Below are positions 19,775 through 32,236 of a DNA stretch of 64,000 nt, in pieces. Each line of letters starts with the position of its first letter. Within the stretch, counting starts at the first letter, position 1. The stretch lies in the NCBI GenBank assembly GCA_014529385.2, contig CM043944.1, positions 72,400,884-72,464,883 of the forward strand, written 5' to 3'. Both the position numbers and the translations under genes were made by a program. The notes under the pieces are model-generated. The model was not told the origin of the DNA and made no database searches. It saw only the letters and a list, made by a program, of their open reading frames with translations. The DNA is from Adiantum capillus-veneris. Taxonomy: Eukaryota; Streptophyta; Polypodiopsida; Polypodiales; Pteridaceae.

Positions 19775-22436
19775 TGATAGCCGTTTTTCGGCTCTCCCTA
19801 ATTGCCATAGTGAGTTATCCCACCCTACCAAAATCGCCTAAACACTGTGGCTATTCTTACCTTTTCATTGTAGATAGGCGTGTGTGAGTTAGGGGGCTTT
19901 TCCTATATCTTCTTAAAACACTCAGCTAGCTAGTCTCACTAGGCTAGTTGAGCCAAAAATAAATAAATAAAATAAAATAAAATAAAAATATTATGGCCCA
20001 TTTGTGTGTAAATATTGCATTGTATATATGGCCTAAATTTAAGGGTTTTTATAATTATTTTTATATGGTATTTGAATATTTATACTTAGGTGTGTGTTTT
20101 ATTAAACCTGTGTATGCCTTCTTTCATCCTCTTACACCATAAGCATATTTTTTTGCCAATGTGTACATACTCTGACCTCATATTTTTATTTTATACAAAT
20201 CACCCCCACATTTTCACCCTCACTCTCGTGAAAACAAAAGTTGATTTCTACTCTCTTAGTCACGTTTATTATATTATTTACTTGCATACCTTTTCCTCTT
20301 TCACCCAAAATAATACAAAGAGGGACCATATCATATGATTCCAATATCTTTCCATATCCATATTTTCTCCACATTTATTTTATTTTATTTTATTCTCATT
20401 ATTCTAACACCATGTGCTCATTGAGCTAAAATCCATGAATAGTCCATACACTAGTCCCACCATGTATATATTGCTTTATTCACCAATAATCCTCCTCCAT
20501 GCATGTGTAAAGGGAAACTTGGATGCTTTGTATTATGATATGAGAAAGGAGGGGCTCACTCTTGGATGCATTGTACAAATTCAACAAAGGAGGGGGCCAC
20601 TAAACGACTTTTGTAGGCATAAAAAACAGGCTTTTTGGTGAGATTTTTGGCACCCATCTGCACTCCGAATTTGGAGTGGTGATCGAAAGAGAAAATGTGG
20701 AAAAAAAGCTGAATAATCACCTCAAACATTTTGGTGATTTTTGGAGCAACCACTGGTGAGCTATGATTTTTTGAGTGGGCTCCACTCTGCCCACTTTTCT
20801 CACAAAGTAACCCATAGTCTTCTCTCACCTCCTTTCCCACTTCCATACACTCATTCCTCTCTATCCCTCACTCAAACGTGCAACTTTCATGGCTTACTTC
20901 ATGTTCTTCACCATTTCCATCTCTCCTTACTCCATAGCTCAAAAGATTATCATCTCTACACACATATAGCTCAATTTCTCTCTCTAGAATCAAATTCATA
21001 TTACCATAACCTCTTCATCCTTTCATAAAAGAGAAAAAAATAAGCAAATAACCAATCTCAAGCCCTGAAAAAGGAGGAGTTTTATCATGGAGAATTCAAC
21101 TTCCCCATGGTCACAAGAATTGCACCGACAAAGTTCTACAACCGCTTCATTCACTGGAGGAGAAGGTGGAAAATTACATTAACATCTTGTGGTTTCCACC
21201 AAATTGTGTATATTCTCATTCTTCTCTTACTTTTTATCATTGTATAAATCATATAATGCACCTTGAGTGCATATGCCATGTAATTTTACCCCATCCTACT
21301 AACTTCAAACTACTAACACTAACTGCTAACCCTTTTTTTGTAAATTGCATCCACTCTACTCCACCGTGGAGTAGGCAACTTCACACAAAAAATCACTCAC
21401 CTCTCTAGAATATTCTCTATTTCACCTCAATAATTCTCTCCTCTTGAGCCCACATCCATGTGACTCAAGAGACAAGAGAGACCCACTCTCATAAGAACAT
21501 ATAAAAAATTTCATAAACATGATTTTCTATGAAAATATTGTTGATTAGTTATAATCCTAATTAGGGCTCTCCTCACCTATAAATAGAGCCCTTCTCCCTT
21601 TGTAAATGGCAGGATCCCTACACAATTGCTCACTACTTTGAGCGTGCCATTCACCATCTTAGTTTTAGGGAGTGAGAGTGAGCCATCTATGCACCATTAC
21701 ATGTGGTGTATAGGAAAGCTTCTTTGAGCTACTTGTAACATTGCAAGGGAGTGAGTAATTCATAACTTCCAATCAAAGTTGTACCTACTCTTGCGCATCA
21801 ATTTAATCAATAAGTTGGGTACAAATCGCGGGTCAAAACTCTCTTGAGTCTCTCCAATTCACGCTTGGCAACCTCATCTCGTTTGGTTTAAGGTGACGCG
21901 TTTTCATTTTGAGATTCTTTTGTAGTATCTTCTTGTATGTGACTCAAGATCTCTTGTGTTTATTTTCGTTGCTTGGGAAAACATTATAAGAGGGTTGTAT
22001 GGTGAGAGGTCTCCCATAACCCTAAGATAATGTGTAGATTGCAACATCATCAAACTTAATCGTGTCTCTTGACTCTCCTCCAAGCTGTTCATACACCCAC
22101 GTCAATCATTAAAATTGAAGTTAAATTCTTGCACAAAGATCTCTCTCTTTCTTTTGTGTGTGCGTATGTGTATGTGTGTGTGTTTGGTGTGTGTATTTGT
22201 AGCATTTAAATTAGTGATAGTGTACCCTTCCTTCTCGCTTGTATTGCTAAGGGATTCTCCTCTTTTGCGTCCTAGTTCGCTCCCTAACTAGGTGGTGCCC
22301 CTATCTTGTTTGGGTTTGGCTGTGGGTTGGTTGTTGTGTTGTGCTTGTGGTTGCCCCCAACCCCAATTGAGCAGCACGGGAGCCTTGAGGGGTGTTTAGA
22401 GGTCGCCTCTCTTGTTGCCCACCCCGAACTGCCTCA
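19775..22436 (+). repeat. 5' LTR of element B (2662 bp)
   Basis: TGATAGCC...GCCTCA, paired with 28314-30976 (2663 bp). More substitutions separate the two than in element A (for example six in the first 36 bp), which suggests an older insertion. Start and end regions are clearly related to the LTR of A. A (TG)n-rich stretch is at about 22155-22195. Confidence 0.92.
21578..21586 (+). promoter_or_regulatory. Putative TATA box in element B 5' LTR
   Basis: TATAAATAG in a GC-richer context, about 850 bp before the LTR end, repeated at 30119-30127 in the 3' LTR. Plausible promoter by position and consensus. Confidence 0.5.
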
Positions 22437-22440
22437 ATTT

Positions 22441-22459
22441 TGGTGCCCCCACTGAGGAC
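22441..22459 (+). other. Primer-binding site of element B
   Basis: TGGTGCCCCCACTGAGGAC, four bases after the LTR, identical over 19 bp to the site in element A. Confidence 0.8.
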
Positions 22460-22511
22460 AACTTGTGTATTTTTGTGAAGGATCAGTCTTTAGCATAGTC
22501 AAGTAGTTTGC

Positions 22512-22724
22512 ATGAATCACGAGAATTTGTATGATCCTTTCATTCCCATTGCAAGGCAAAAGGTACACATAATTTTTAGTACTATGTTTCAATTTCAACG
22601 TGTAATTCGTAGAATTTTAGGTCCTCTCAGGTTGGCCAAGATAAACGCTTCAGTAAATCCTTTTATTTTGCCTCTCATTAGGTACGACCTTAGTTTGGAC
22701 GTCTATATTTTTGTTTTGTTTTAA
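22512..22724 (+). CDS. Element B pre-gag ORF1 (70 codons)
   Basis: Begins MNHENLYDPFIPIARQK and ends DVYIFVLF then TAA. Same length and boundaries as element A ORF1, about 12 substitutions out of 70 (for example S5N, E-to-K in LAEIN, both conservative and radical). Frame preserved while pol has collapsed in this copy. The next frame, ORF2, follows in the same phase after TAA and TAG, exactly as in A. Confidence 0.6.
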   Translation: MNHENLYDPFIPIARQKVHIIFSTMFQFQRVIRRILGPLRLAKINASVNPFILPLIRYDLSLDVYIFVLF

Positions 22725-22745
22725 GAATTAGGTCATGCATAGACA

Positions 22746-22964
22746 ATGGATAATGGCCCAAGAATAGAGGTTTTCGCCTTTTATTTCACTCCACACATTA
22801 GAATAAACATTGCAATTAGTAGAAAAATCCAGTTTCAACAACATATGGTGTTCATGTTTTGTGCCCAAAGAGTAGGAGAAATTCTCGCGTCACCAAACCC
22901 TGTCATCCTACCTCTTATTGATTATCATAGGTCGTTTGATGTGAATATTTTTATTTTGTTGTAG
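22746..22964 (+). CDS. Element B pre-gag ORF2 (72 codons)
   Basis: Begins MDNGPRIEVFAFYF; ends DVNIFILL then TAG. Counterpart of element A ORF2, and paralogous to ORF1 in its C-terminal two thirds. Here it is followed after only 66 bp by the gag ATG, because the ORF3/ORF4 block of element A is missing. Function unknown. Confidence 0.6.
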   Translation: MDNGPRIEVFAFYFTPHIRINIAISRKIQFQQHMVFMFCAQRVGEILASPNPVILPLIDYHRSFDVNIFILL

Positions 22965-23030
22965 AATAGATTGCAATTTAAAAAACATTATTGAAAAAAC
23001 AAAAACGTGCGTCACTTTGAAATCAATTCA

Positions 23031-23657
23031 ATGGAGAGCCAACGCCAAATGTCTGGATATCCTCTTTTCTTTGGAGAGCCTGGAGAGGATGCAGAATTAT
23101 TTTTGGCAAATTTCAAGATGTCTTGCCGTATCAAGAGGATAATAACTGATCAAGAACATGTAGAAATGTTTGAAGTGGTCCTTAGGAAAGATGCTAGCAC
23201 TTGGTTTGACTCTTTGCCTGAGGAAGTTAAGGGGAATTACACAGAAGTTTTGAATCGTTTCAACAAATACTTCTTTGATCCACAAAACACTCAAAAACTA
23301 TGGCAAGACATTGTTTCTCATAAGCAAAAAGACTTAGATGACTACTACTTGTACAATCAAGAGTTTCTACGTCTTTGGGCTGTATGGGTGAGAAATGTTG
23401 CTAACCCTGGTGATGGTGCAGAGTTCCTAAAGAAGGAGAGATTCATAGCCGGACTCTTTATTGACCCTAAGGTAAAAGTTGAGGCGGGTGCACCTGCTAC
23501 CTTTGATGCAGCTGAAACTAGGGCTGCTGAGAAATATAGGAAACTCAAGTGCTTAAGGGTGGAGGTTCCAATAGAAGGTCTTAGACCCAAAGGTAAGTCA
23601 CAAGCATCAACATCTAGGGAGATTTCTAAGGTAACGGCTGAAGTGATTGAGAAGTGA
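23031..23657 (+). CDS. gag: Element B gag (capsid)
   Basis: An uninterrupted 208-codon gag from ATG 23031 (an in-phase ATG at 23007 adds eight codons, but the start shared with A is MESQRQMSGY). Capsid motifs ASTWFDSLPEEVKGNY and LWQDIVSHKQKDLDDYY. Ends EVIEK-TGA at 23655-23657, the same stop as in A, beyond which the same frame stays open into the zinc knuckle. The product would be capsid without nucleocapsid unless the TGA is read through. Confidence 0.85.
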   Translation: MESQRQMSGYPLFFGEPGEDAELFLANFKMSCRIKRIITDQEHVEMFEVVLRKDASTWFDSLPEEVKGNYTEVLNRFNKYFFDPQNTQKLWQDIVSHKQKDLDDYYLYNQEFLRLWAVWVRNVANPGDGAEFLKKERFIAGLFIDPKVKVEAGAPATFDAAETRAAEKYRKLKCLRVEVPIEGLRPKGKSQASTSREISKVTAEVIEK

Positions 23658-24679
23658 AATGAATCTTTAAGCAGCCTGTCAATTCACCTTGCACAAGCTG
23701 TAGGTCCAAAGGGACAAGCAAAGAAGTCAGAAGAGAGAGATCCACGAACTAGGAGAGTCTTGCAATGTTGGAATTGCGGAGAGTCTGGACATGGGATGTA
23801 TAATTGTCCTTGGCCCCGTGGAGAGCCAGGGAGACCTAACTTGAATTACCCAGTGATGAATGCAGGAGAAGGAGCTGGTCAACAACCAAGGCTTCTACAA
23901 AGGCCAAATGGACCAAGACCACCTCCACAAGGAGTGGAAGGAGTTCCACCTTTGCCAGACCCAAACCACCTTTGCCAGACCCAAACGTGCATGTGGTAGA
24001 GGTGAAAAATTCAAGAGAGGTTGACATGGAAGCAAATGGCATTAAGCGTGGCCGAGGGAAAGGTAAGGAGAAAGAAGGAGTTACATCACAAAGTGACCAT
24101 GGACGAGAAAAGAAGGCAAAGGAGACCAAGGAAGCTAAGAGGACTCGACGCCGTATCCACCTCCAAGACTTCCCTCTTGGACATGGTATGGCTCCATACA
24201 ACTTGTTGGAAGACATGAGAGGTAAGGGTTCTGATATCTCATGGCCTCGGTTTCTTGCATTATGTCCACAAGTTAGGAGGGATTTAACAAAGGCAGTTAG
24301 CCCGAGGAGAAAGGTAAAAGAGATTGTGCATGTTGTAAAAATTGCACAAGCTGAAATGAATGAGGATGTTACACCTGTGCTAGATTGTTACATCAAGGGA
24401 AGATTGGTTAGAAAAGGTCTAGTGGATGGGGGTGCACAAATTTCCATCATGACAGAGGGGCTCATGCAAAGACTAGGCATGCACATCCATAAGACACCTG
24501 AAATTAAGGTCAAGATGGCAAACAATAGCAAGGCTAGGTGCGTAGGCATTTGTAAAAATGTTTTTGTGGAGGCCTTTGGCATTAAGAAGGCAGTGGATTT
24601 CTATGTCATGTCTACCAAAGGAAATGGTTACCCATTTATCCTAGGAAGACCATGGCTAATGAAAATGCAAGCTTTGTAG
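23658..24679 (+). pseudogene. pol: Element B zinc knuckle and protease region
   Basis: In phase with gag after the TGA: CCHC knuckle CWNCGESGHGMYNC (about 23763-23805), Pro-rich linker, then a 20-bp tandem duplication near 23950-23990 that shifts the frame; the second frame carries the basic Lys/Arg/Glu-rich stretch, LVDGGAQISIM (protease) and GYPFILGRPWL, ending at a TAG (24677-24679). Unlike A it has no 4-bp insertion in protease, so the two copies decayed independently. Confidence 0.82.
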
Positions 24680-26394
24680 GATTGGGAGAGTGGAAAGCTA
24701 AATTGCAGGAATGAAAATCATAAGAAGGTTGTCTTTGACATGAAGGAGCACCGCCAAGAGGTACTCCATGAAGAATCATCTCAAAGTGAGACGGAGGAAG
24801 GCTGGACCGATAGCACTTCAGAAGGAGAAAGTAGCGGCAGCATTACTGAAGAGGAGTATTCCATCGAAGTCATGGGGGTAAGGTTTAATCCAAACAACCA
24901 AGAGACCTCTTGCCTAGGTTTAGAAGAGGTAGGTTCCCAAGAGAACCAAAATGTGCAAGATGAAGGAATGTTAGAAGGTATGTTGTCTACAACACTTACA
25001 AAGGATGAAACAGAGGAGTTCAAATGTGTGCTAAGAACGTTTCCTAGGCTTTTTGCTAAAGACTACACCGATGTGCGTGGAGTAGATGTTGTTCAACACA
25101 AAATTGAGTTGAAGCCAGAGGCCACACCTAAGGCTCAGAAGCTACGAAGGCTAGGAGTCATCAAGGAGCAGGCTCTACTCAAGGAGGTAAGAAAGCTTCT
25201 AGCAGCAGGTTTCATTTTTCCAGTGGAGAATTTAGTGTGTGGATTACCGTCTACTCATTGAGGCAACAAAAAGAGATCACTTTCCCCTCCCATTTCCAGA
25301 TGAGATACTAAATGAGGTAGCTGGTCATGAGAAGTACACTGTGTGTGATGGCTACTCAGGTTACTTTCAAATAGGTATCGCATTGGAAGATCACTTAAAA
25401 ACAACCTTCATCACTCCTTCGGGTTGTTATGCTATTAGAGTCATGCCATTTGGTCTGACAAATGCTCCTCCAACTTTCCGACGCTTCATGAACATGGTGT
25501 TTCAAGCATTTTTTGGAAAGTCCATTAGGGTTTTTATTGATGATTTTTGCATTTATAGCTCAAAATCATTGCATCTACAAAGGGTAGAATAAGGTTTAAA
25601 GAAGCTCTATGACATGGGAGGTCAACTCAACCCCGACAAGTGTCACATAGGTGAGGATGAAGTGATCTTGCTTGGTCACAAGGTTTCCTATAAAGGCATT
25701 GAGGTGGATCCTTGAAAGGCAAAGGCTCTTATTGAGCTCCCATCACCCAAGAATCTCAATGAGGTCATTTCATTCATTCAAAAGGTGAAGTATATGTCAC
25801 GCTTTATTCACTTAGCTTCGGAGTTGCTTCATACTTTGCAAAAGTTGACACAACAAGTAGAATTTGCATGGTCTGATGAGCTTGAAGAGTACTTTTGTAA
25901 CATTAAATTCATTTTGTCAGAGCTACCAACACTCATACCTCCTTGTTGGGAGTACACATTCTTTGTTAGCTCTAGTGTTGGAAGGGAAACAATTGGTGTT
26001 GTGTTGCTACAACAAGATCCCCACAGTACTAGGATGCGACCGATCTACTTTTCTTGTAGGGTCATGAATGCTTTGGAGAGAGGCTACACAGAAGCAAAAC
26101 TCATGATGCTTTCTCTCATGTTTGCTGTGAGAAAGTTTAGATCCTACTTGCTACCAAAAACTTTTGTAATTCTCACTGCTGAAAATTTGTTTCCTTGGGT
26201 GTCATCTCAAATGAATCTTAGCACTAGGATCTCAAAGTGGATTATGGAATTGCAAGAGTTCCAATACTCTTTCAAGGTAGAAGATAGTGTGCGTGCACAA
26301 TTGGCAGGGATCCTTACTTATAGGGTACGTGAGAAGGAGATTAAGGTGCCTGAAGTAAAGACCCTACCATTGCCACCACCTAAAAGTATTCCTA
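24680..26394 (+). pseudogene. pol: Element B reverse transcriptase and Ty3-type RNase H
   Basis: Acidic linker from 24740, RT start (KLRRLGVIKEQALLKEV), then a deletion of roughly 60 bp compared with A that removes the WVSP-VVTPKKNGK fingers and breaks the frame at about 25235. The palm continues at 25239-25592 with [16 protein letters not shown] and FIDD intact, then stops at 25590 and 25714. The first RNase H and tether are in 25785-26330. No functional enzyme is possible from this copy. Confidence 0.85.
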
Positions 26395-28285
26395 ATGCTT
26401 TTACCTTGTTCTTTGATGGAGCTTTTCGATGAGTCACAGGAAAAGCAGGGGGAGGGCTAGTATTGCTCAACCCAAGTGGAGAGGTGGTCATGAAAGAGAC
26501 GGTCAATCTACCAAGTTCAACTAGCAACAATGAAGCAGAATACGACACACTACTTCATGGTTTAAAGTTATGCATTGGCCAAGGTATACAACGTCTCATG
26601 GTAAAGGGAGATGCACTTCTCATAGTGAAGAAGATTTTAGGCATTTGGGCTTGCAAGAATGAAAACCTAAGGACAAAAGTTCATTCCATTCGTAGGCTGT
26701 TTAATCAATTTGAAGAAGTGCAACTATATCATATCCCTAGGAAACAAAATGAAGATGCAGATTTACTTGCACAAAAATCAGTTGCATGTGTTGAGAGTGA
26801 AGTGCAGGTCATCATGGCAGCAACAGTGATAAAGCAGCCAAGGTACCAGGGGATGGAGTCATTGGATCCCATTGTGAGCTACATTTTAGAGGGCGAGTTT
26901 CCAGAGGGCTTCACAAAGGCTCAAAAGCGGAGGCTCATTAAGAAGGCGAGTTCATATTTGTTTTTGGAAGGTGCCCTTTACCAAAGGGGAAAAGATCAAG
27001 TTTGTAGGAGAATACCAACAACCAAGGAGATTCCATCCATTCTTGAAGGTTTGCATGAGGAAGCGTGTGGTGGTCATTTTGCACAGGAACTCACTGCAAA
27101 AAAGATTTTGCTTGCCGGATACGTTTGGCCAAGCTTGCACATTGATGTTCAACATTGGTGTAAAAGCTACCACAATTGTCAGATTAATGGAAACAAGCTT
27201 CTGTTACATGGTCCACGTAGTCCTTGCAAATGGTCCGTTTGAAAAATGGGGCATTGATGCTATGGGTCCATTTCCCAGGACTAAAAATGGAAAATTGTAT
27301 ATCTTGGTGGCCATAGACTACATGACTAGGTGGGTAGAATCTCAAAGTGTGGCAAGAGTGAATGAGAGCACAGTTAGCAAGTTTGTGTACACTCACATTT
27401 GTTGCAGATTTGGCACACCTTTGGAGATTTTTTTTGATAATGGTCCAGGGTTTAGGAAGGACTTGCTCACGGAAGTTTGTGATGAGCTTCACATTCTACA
27501 TCGGCATAGCACACCCTACTACCCTCAGTCAAATGGTTTGGTAGAGAAGGATAATGGTGTCATTGCAGGCATCATCAGAAAGATGGTGAGAAACAAGACA
27601 TAGTTGTGGGATGACTTCTTGGATGGTGCCTTGTGGGCGTATCGAACCACATATAGGGAAGCCACGGAGTTTACACCATTTCACCTGGTCTATGGTCATG
27701 GTCTATGGTCAAGAGGCTTTACAACCAATTGAGGTCAACATTCCAACAATGTGACTTCATGGCAAAGAAGCACAAGATGATCAAGAAGCATGGATGGATC
27801 GACTTCTTACCTTAGCTGAGCTTGAGTGGAAAAGAGAAGCAGCATACGAGTGCTACAAGAGGAAAGCTACGCAAGCGAACGAGAAGCTCGACAAGAAACT
27901 AAAGAACAAAGGCATCAATGAAGGAGATCTTGTGCTAAGGTATGACAATCGACTCGATAATCGTTTTGATGCCAAATTTGAAACTAGATGGCAGGGGCCA
28001 TACATAGTTAAGAAGGATTTCAATTCAAGTTACTATCAACTTATGGACTTGAATGGGAAAGAGCACTCTAGGAAGGTAAATGGTTATCGCTTGAAGCCCT
28101 ATTTGAGTCGCCTTCTAATAAAGGATCTACCAAAGATCTGTCCAAAGGCCGCTTTCTCATGTAAGTATTGCTACATGAAGCATGAGTGTAGATTCAACCA
28201 AAATTCTGAGGGGCCAAAAAATGAAGATCTCGTCAAGGACTCTGAAGCACTCTCTTTGGAAAAGATGCTCTATGATGGTACATGA
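26395..28285 (+). pseudogene. pol: Element B second RNase H and integrase
   Basis: Second RNase H (FFDGAFR, stop at 26430, then NNEAEYDTL, VKGDALLIVKK, HIPRKQNEDADLLA). Integrase zinc finger at about 27045-27180 with second Cys replaced (WCKSYH), frameshift near 27230, core with WGIDAMGP, FFDNGPGF and NGLVEKDNG, a TAG at 27601, a 14-bp duplication around 27690-27715, and the C-terminal domain in 27794-28285 with RYDNRLDN and ETRWQGPYIVKK. Same architecture as A, more damaged. Confidence 0.85.
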
Positions 28286-28298
28286 ATATACCATCATC

Positions 28299-28313
28299 AT
28301 GGGGGAGGGCTAA
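28299..28313 (+). other. Polypurine tract of element B
   Basis: ATGGGGGAGGGCTAA immediately before the 3' LTR; shares GGGAGGGCTAA with element A. Confidence 0.8.
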
Positions 28314-30976
28314 TGATAGCCATATTTTGGCTCTCCGTAATTTCCATAGTGAGTTATCCCACCCTACTAAAATCACCTAAACACTGTGGCTATTCTTACC
28401 TTTTCATTGTACATAGGCGTGTGTGAGTTAGGGGGCTTTTCCCATATCTTCTTAAAACACTCAGCTAGCTAGTCTCACTGGGCTAGTTGAGCCAAAAATA
28501 AATAAATAAAATCAAAAAAATAAAATATATTATGGCCCATTTGTGTGTAAATATTGCATTGTATATATGGCCTAAATTTAAGGGTTTTTATAATTATTTT
28601 TGTATGCTATTTAAATATTTATACTTAGGTGTGTGTTTTATTAAACCTGTGTATGCCTTCTTTCATCCTCTTACACCATAAGCATATTTTTTGCCAATGT
28701 GTACATACTCTGACCTCATATTTTTCTTTTATACAAATCACCCCCACATTTTCACCCTCACTCTCGTGAAAACAAAAATTGATTTCTACTCTCTTAGTCA
28801 CGTTTATTATATTATTTACTTGCATACCTTTTCCTCTTTCACCCAAAATAATACAAAGAGGGACCATATCATATGATTCCAATATCTTTCCATATCCATA
28901 ATTTCTCCACATTTATTTTATTTTATTTTATTCTCATTATTCTAACACCATGTCCTCATTGAGCTAAAATCCATGAATAGTCCATACACTAGTCCCACCA
29001 TGTATATATTGCTTTATTCACCAATAATCCTCCTCCATGCATGTGTAAATGGCAACTTGGATGCTTTGTATTATGATATGACAAAGAAGGGGCTCACTCT
29101 TGGATGCATTGTACAAATTCAACAAAGAAAGGGGCCACTAAAAGACTTTTGCAGGCATAAAAAATAGGCTTTTTGGTGAGATTTTTGGCACCCATCTCCA
29201 CTCCGAATTTGGAGTGGTGGTCAAAAGAGAAAATGTGGAACAAAAACTGAATAATCACCTCAAACATTTTGGTGATTTTTGGAGCAACCACCGGTGAGCT
29301 ATGAGTTTTTGAGTGGACTCCAGTCTGCCCACTTTTCTCACAAAGTAACCCATAGTCTTCTTTCACCTCCTTTCCCACTTCCACACACATACACTCATTC
29401 CTCTCCATCCCTCACTCAAACCTGCAACTTTCATCGCTTACCTCATCTTCTTCACCATTTCCATCTCTCCTTACTCCATAGCTCAAAAGATTATCATCTC
29501 TACACACATATAGCTCAATTTATCTCTCTAGAATCAAATTCATATTACCATAACCTCTTCATCCTTTCATAAAAGAGAAAAAAATCAGCAAATAACCAAT
29601 ATCAAGCCCTGCAAAAGGAGGAGTTTGATCATGGAGAATTCAACTTCCCCATGGTCACAAGAATTGCACCGACAAAGTTCTACAACCGCTTCATTCACTG
29701 GAGGAGAAGGTGGAAAATTACATTAACATCTTGTGGTTTCCACCAAATTGTGTATATTCTCATTCTTATCTTACTTTTTATCATTGTATAAATCATATAA
29801 TGCACCTTGAGTGCATATGCCATGTAATTTTACCCCATCCTACTAACTTCAAACTACTAACACTAACTGCTAACCCTTTTTTTGTAAATTGCACCCACTC
29901 TACTCCACCGTGGAGTAGGCAACCTCACACAAAAAATCACTCACCTCTCTAGAATATTCTCTATTTCACCTCAATAATTCTCTCCTCTTGAGCCCACATC
30001 CATGTGACTCAAGAGACAAGAGATCCCCGCTCTCATAAGAACATATAAAAAATTTCATAAACATGATTTTCTATGAAAATGTTGATTAGGTGTAATCCTA
30101 ATTAGGGCTCTCCTCACCTATAAATAGAGCCCTTCTCCCTTTGTAAATGGCAGGATCCCTACACTATTGCTCACTACTTTGAGCGTGCCATTCACCATCT
30201 TAGTTTTAGGGAGTGAGAGTGAGCTCTCTATGCACAATTACATGTGGTGTATAGGAAAGCTTCTTTGAGCTAGTTGTAACATTGCAAGGGAGTGAGTGAT
30301 TCATAACTTCCAATCAAAGTTGTACCTACTCTTGCGCATCAATTTAATCAATAAGTTGGGTGCAAATCGTGGGTCAAAACACTCTTGAGTCTCTCCAATT
30401 CACGCTTGGCAACCTCATCTCGTTTGGTTTAAGGTGACGCATTTTCATTTTGAGATTCTTTTATAGTATCTGCTGGTATGTGACTCAAGATCTCTTGTAT
30501 TTATTTTCTTTGCTTGGGAAAACATTATAAGAGGGTTGTATGGTGAGAGGTCTCCATAACCCTAAGATAATGTGTAGATTGCAACATCATCAAACTTAAT
30601 CGTGTCTCTTGACTCTCCTCCAAGCTGTTCATACACCCACGACAATCATTAAAATTGAAGTTAAATTCTTGCACAAAGATCTCTCTCTTTCTTTTGTGTC
30701 TGCGTATGTGTATGTGTGTGTGTTTGGTGTGTGTATTTGTAGCATTTAAATTAGTGATAGTGTACCCTTCCTTCTCGCTTGTATTGCTAAGGGATTCTCC
30801 TCTTTTGCGTCCTAGTTCACTCTCTAACTAGGTGGTGCCCCTATCCTTTTTGGGTTTGGCTGTGGGTTGGTTGTTGTGCTGTGCTTGTGGTTGCCTCCAG
30901 CCCCAATTGAGCAGCACGGGAGCCTTGACGGGTGTTTAGAGGTCGCCTCTCTTGTTGCCCGCCTCGGACCGCCTCA
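28314..30976 (+). repeat. 3' LTR of element B (2663 bp)
   Basis: TGATAGCC...GCCTCA; pairs with 19775-22436. Followed by ATATAT, the right half of the target duplication, and then by the LTR of element E. Confidence 0.92.
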
Positions 30977-31332
30977 ATATATTGGGGTGTTAGCCCCTCC
31001 TAAAGCAACGAGGTGTGGAGCTCCATGGCTATGGCGAAGCGGATCCTGGTGACCATGCCCGTTTTGGCGAGCGGCTACCACTTACAAACCGCGTTGGTCG
31101 GGGGCTGAGACGGCATGATGTTGATGTGGCATAAGCGGGGTCTCTTTCCTTCTATAGGTTTCAATTTTTGAGGAGACAGTCGGTGAGCACTAACAGCACC
31201 GGTGGTGCCCCCTTCTAGGGTACTGTTCATGTGGAGATGGGAGGTTGAAGGGCCATGACAAAACCCAATGAGGGAGTGGTTCACTTACAGTGGAAGAGAA
31301 GGTTGAGAATGGAAAGTCGGTCGACTTCTTGG

Positions 31333-31475
31333 TGTTGGAGCTATATATGGCTCACTCTACTCAACTTGGTGTCACCTATATATTTGTATCTTGTCTTCAA
31401 TATGAATCAGTCTTTGGGAGCGTATATGGTGTGTCTCTTATCTCGTCTCTCTCTCTTTCTCTCTACATCTCAACA
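31333..31475 (+). repeat. 5' LTR of copia F (143 bp)
   Basis: Very short LTR with a CT-rich 3' end (CTCTCTCTCTTTCTCTCTAC) and TG...CA termini; pairs with 36622-36761. Confidence 0.93.
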
Positions 31476-31487
31476 TGGTATCAGAGC
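31476..31487 (+). other. Primer-binding site of copia F
   Basis: TGGTATCAGAGC, the classical complement of the plant initiator tRNA-Met 3' end, directly after the LTR. Confidence 0.93.
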
Positions 31488-32236
31488 TGTAACGATCACA
31501 CGCCAATTCAATTCATGGTGACAAAACAGTATGTATATGCGATTCGCATGTAACATTCAAAATTGCTACAAATTTTATTTTTGAGCGTTGATTCTTGTTA
31601 ATTGTGGTTGTTTTTTGTTAAGAAGGATATGATTAGTGTTTTGTGTGGTGTTTATTGCTAATCAATCTAATCGTTGGTTACGTTTTCTTGTTGATGACAC
31701 CCTGAACTTCATCTCAATTTTTGGGGGTCTTCTGCTCAAAATTTGGAGAAACGGGAAAAGCACGATGGAGTGTAGCGCAATGACACTTTTCAAAAAAACT
31801 TGTTGGTCCTCTCGAGCTCTTTGATTTGAGTTCTATGTTTGCGTCAATCGGAGTCGGAGCAGATAGTTATGCTATTTTTACTGCAAATTGAGCTTGACGC
31901 AGCTTTCTTCGTGAAGCGTCCGTGATCGTTTTTCTAATTTTGGCATTAACATTTTCGAGAAAATTTAGATTTTTTTTATTCGTATTGTGGCCATCTATCT
32001 TGCGTCTCATGCCACTCTATTTTGAGGACTCTTTTATTATTAACGTCTCCTTTATCCTGCTTTTTTTGGGTGACGTCTCTCACATCTTTGGACGTTCCTT
32101 GCGAATCCTTCTTGCGTTTATCGTTGACAAAATGAAGTCCTCATATTTCTCTCATTCTCAATTGCGTCCTTCACCATATATGGTGTGCAGATTCTGCGAT
32201 CTTATCTTATACGTCTTCTCGCAACAAGATATAGCT
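31488..32236 (+). other. Leader of copia F, no gene
   Basis: About 750 bp between primer site and gag. T-rich, no supported reading frame. Part of it reappears, reverse complemented and diverged, at about 43790-44127. Confidence 0.6.

Larger units (their letters stand above)
19775..30976 (+). mobile_element. Element B: full-length Tat-like Ty3 retrotransposon lacking ORF3/ORF4
   Basis: Plus strand: 5' LTR 19775-22436, primer site 22441, ORF1 and ORF2, gag 23031-23657, zinc knuckle/protease, RT, RNase H pair, integrase to 28285, polypurine tract, 3' LTR 28314-30976. The internal region (5877 bp) is about 1.07 kb shorter than that of A (6948 bp), and the difference is almost wholly the ORF3/ORF4 block. 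LTRs are visibly diverged from those of A, so it is a separate subfamily. At least six stops or frameshifts in pol; inactive. Confidence 0.92.

Noticed and set aside
19617-19887. Pair of opposite frames at the B left edge
   Set aside because: They run across the B LTR boundary and have no motif.
20741-21028. 95-codon frame in the LTR of B and its twin at 29279-29572
   Set aside because: Same reason: LTR duplication, His/Ser-rich composition, start and end not conserved with A.
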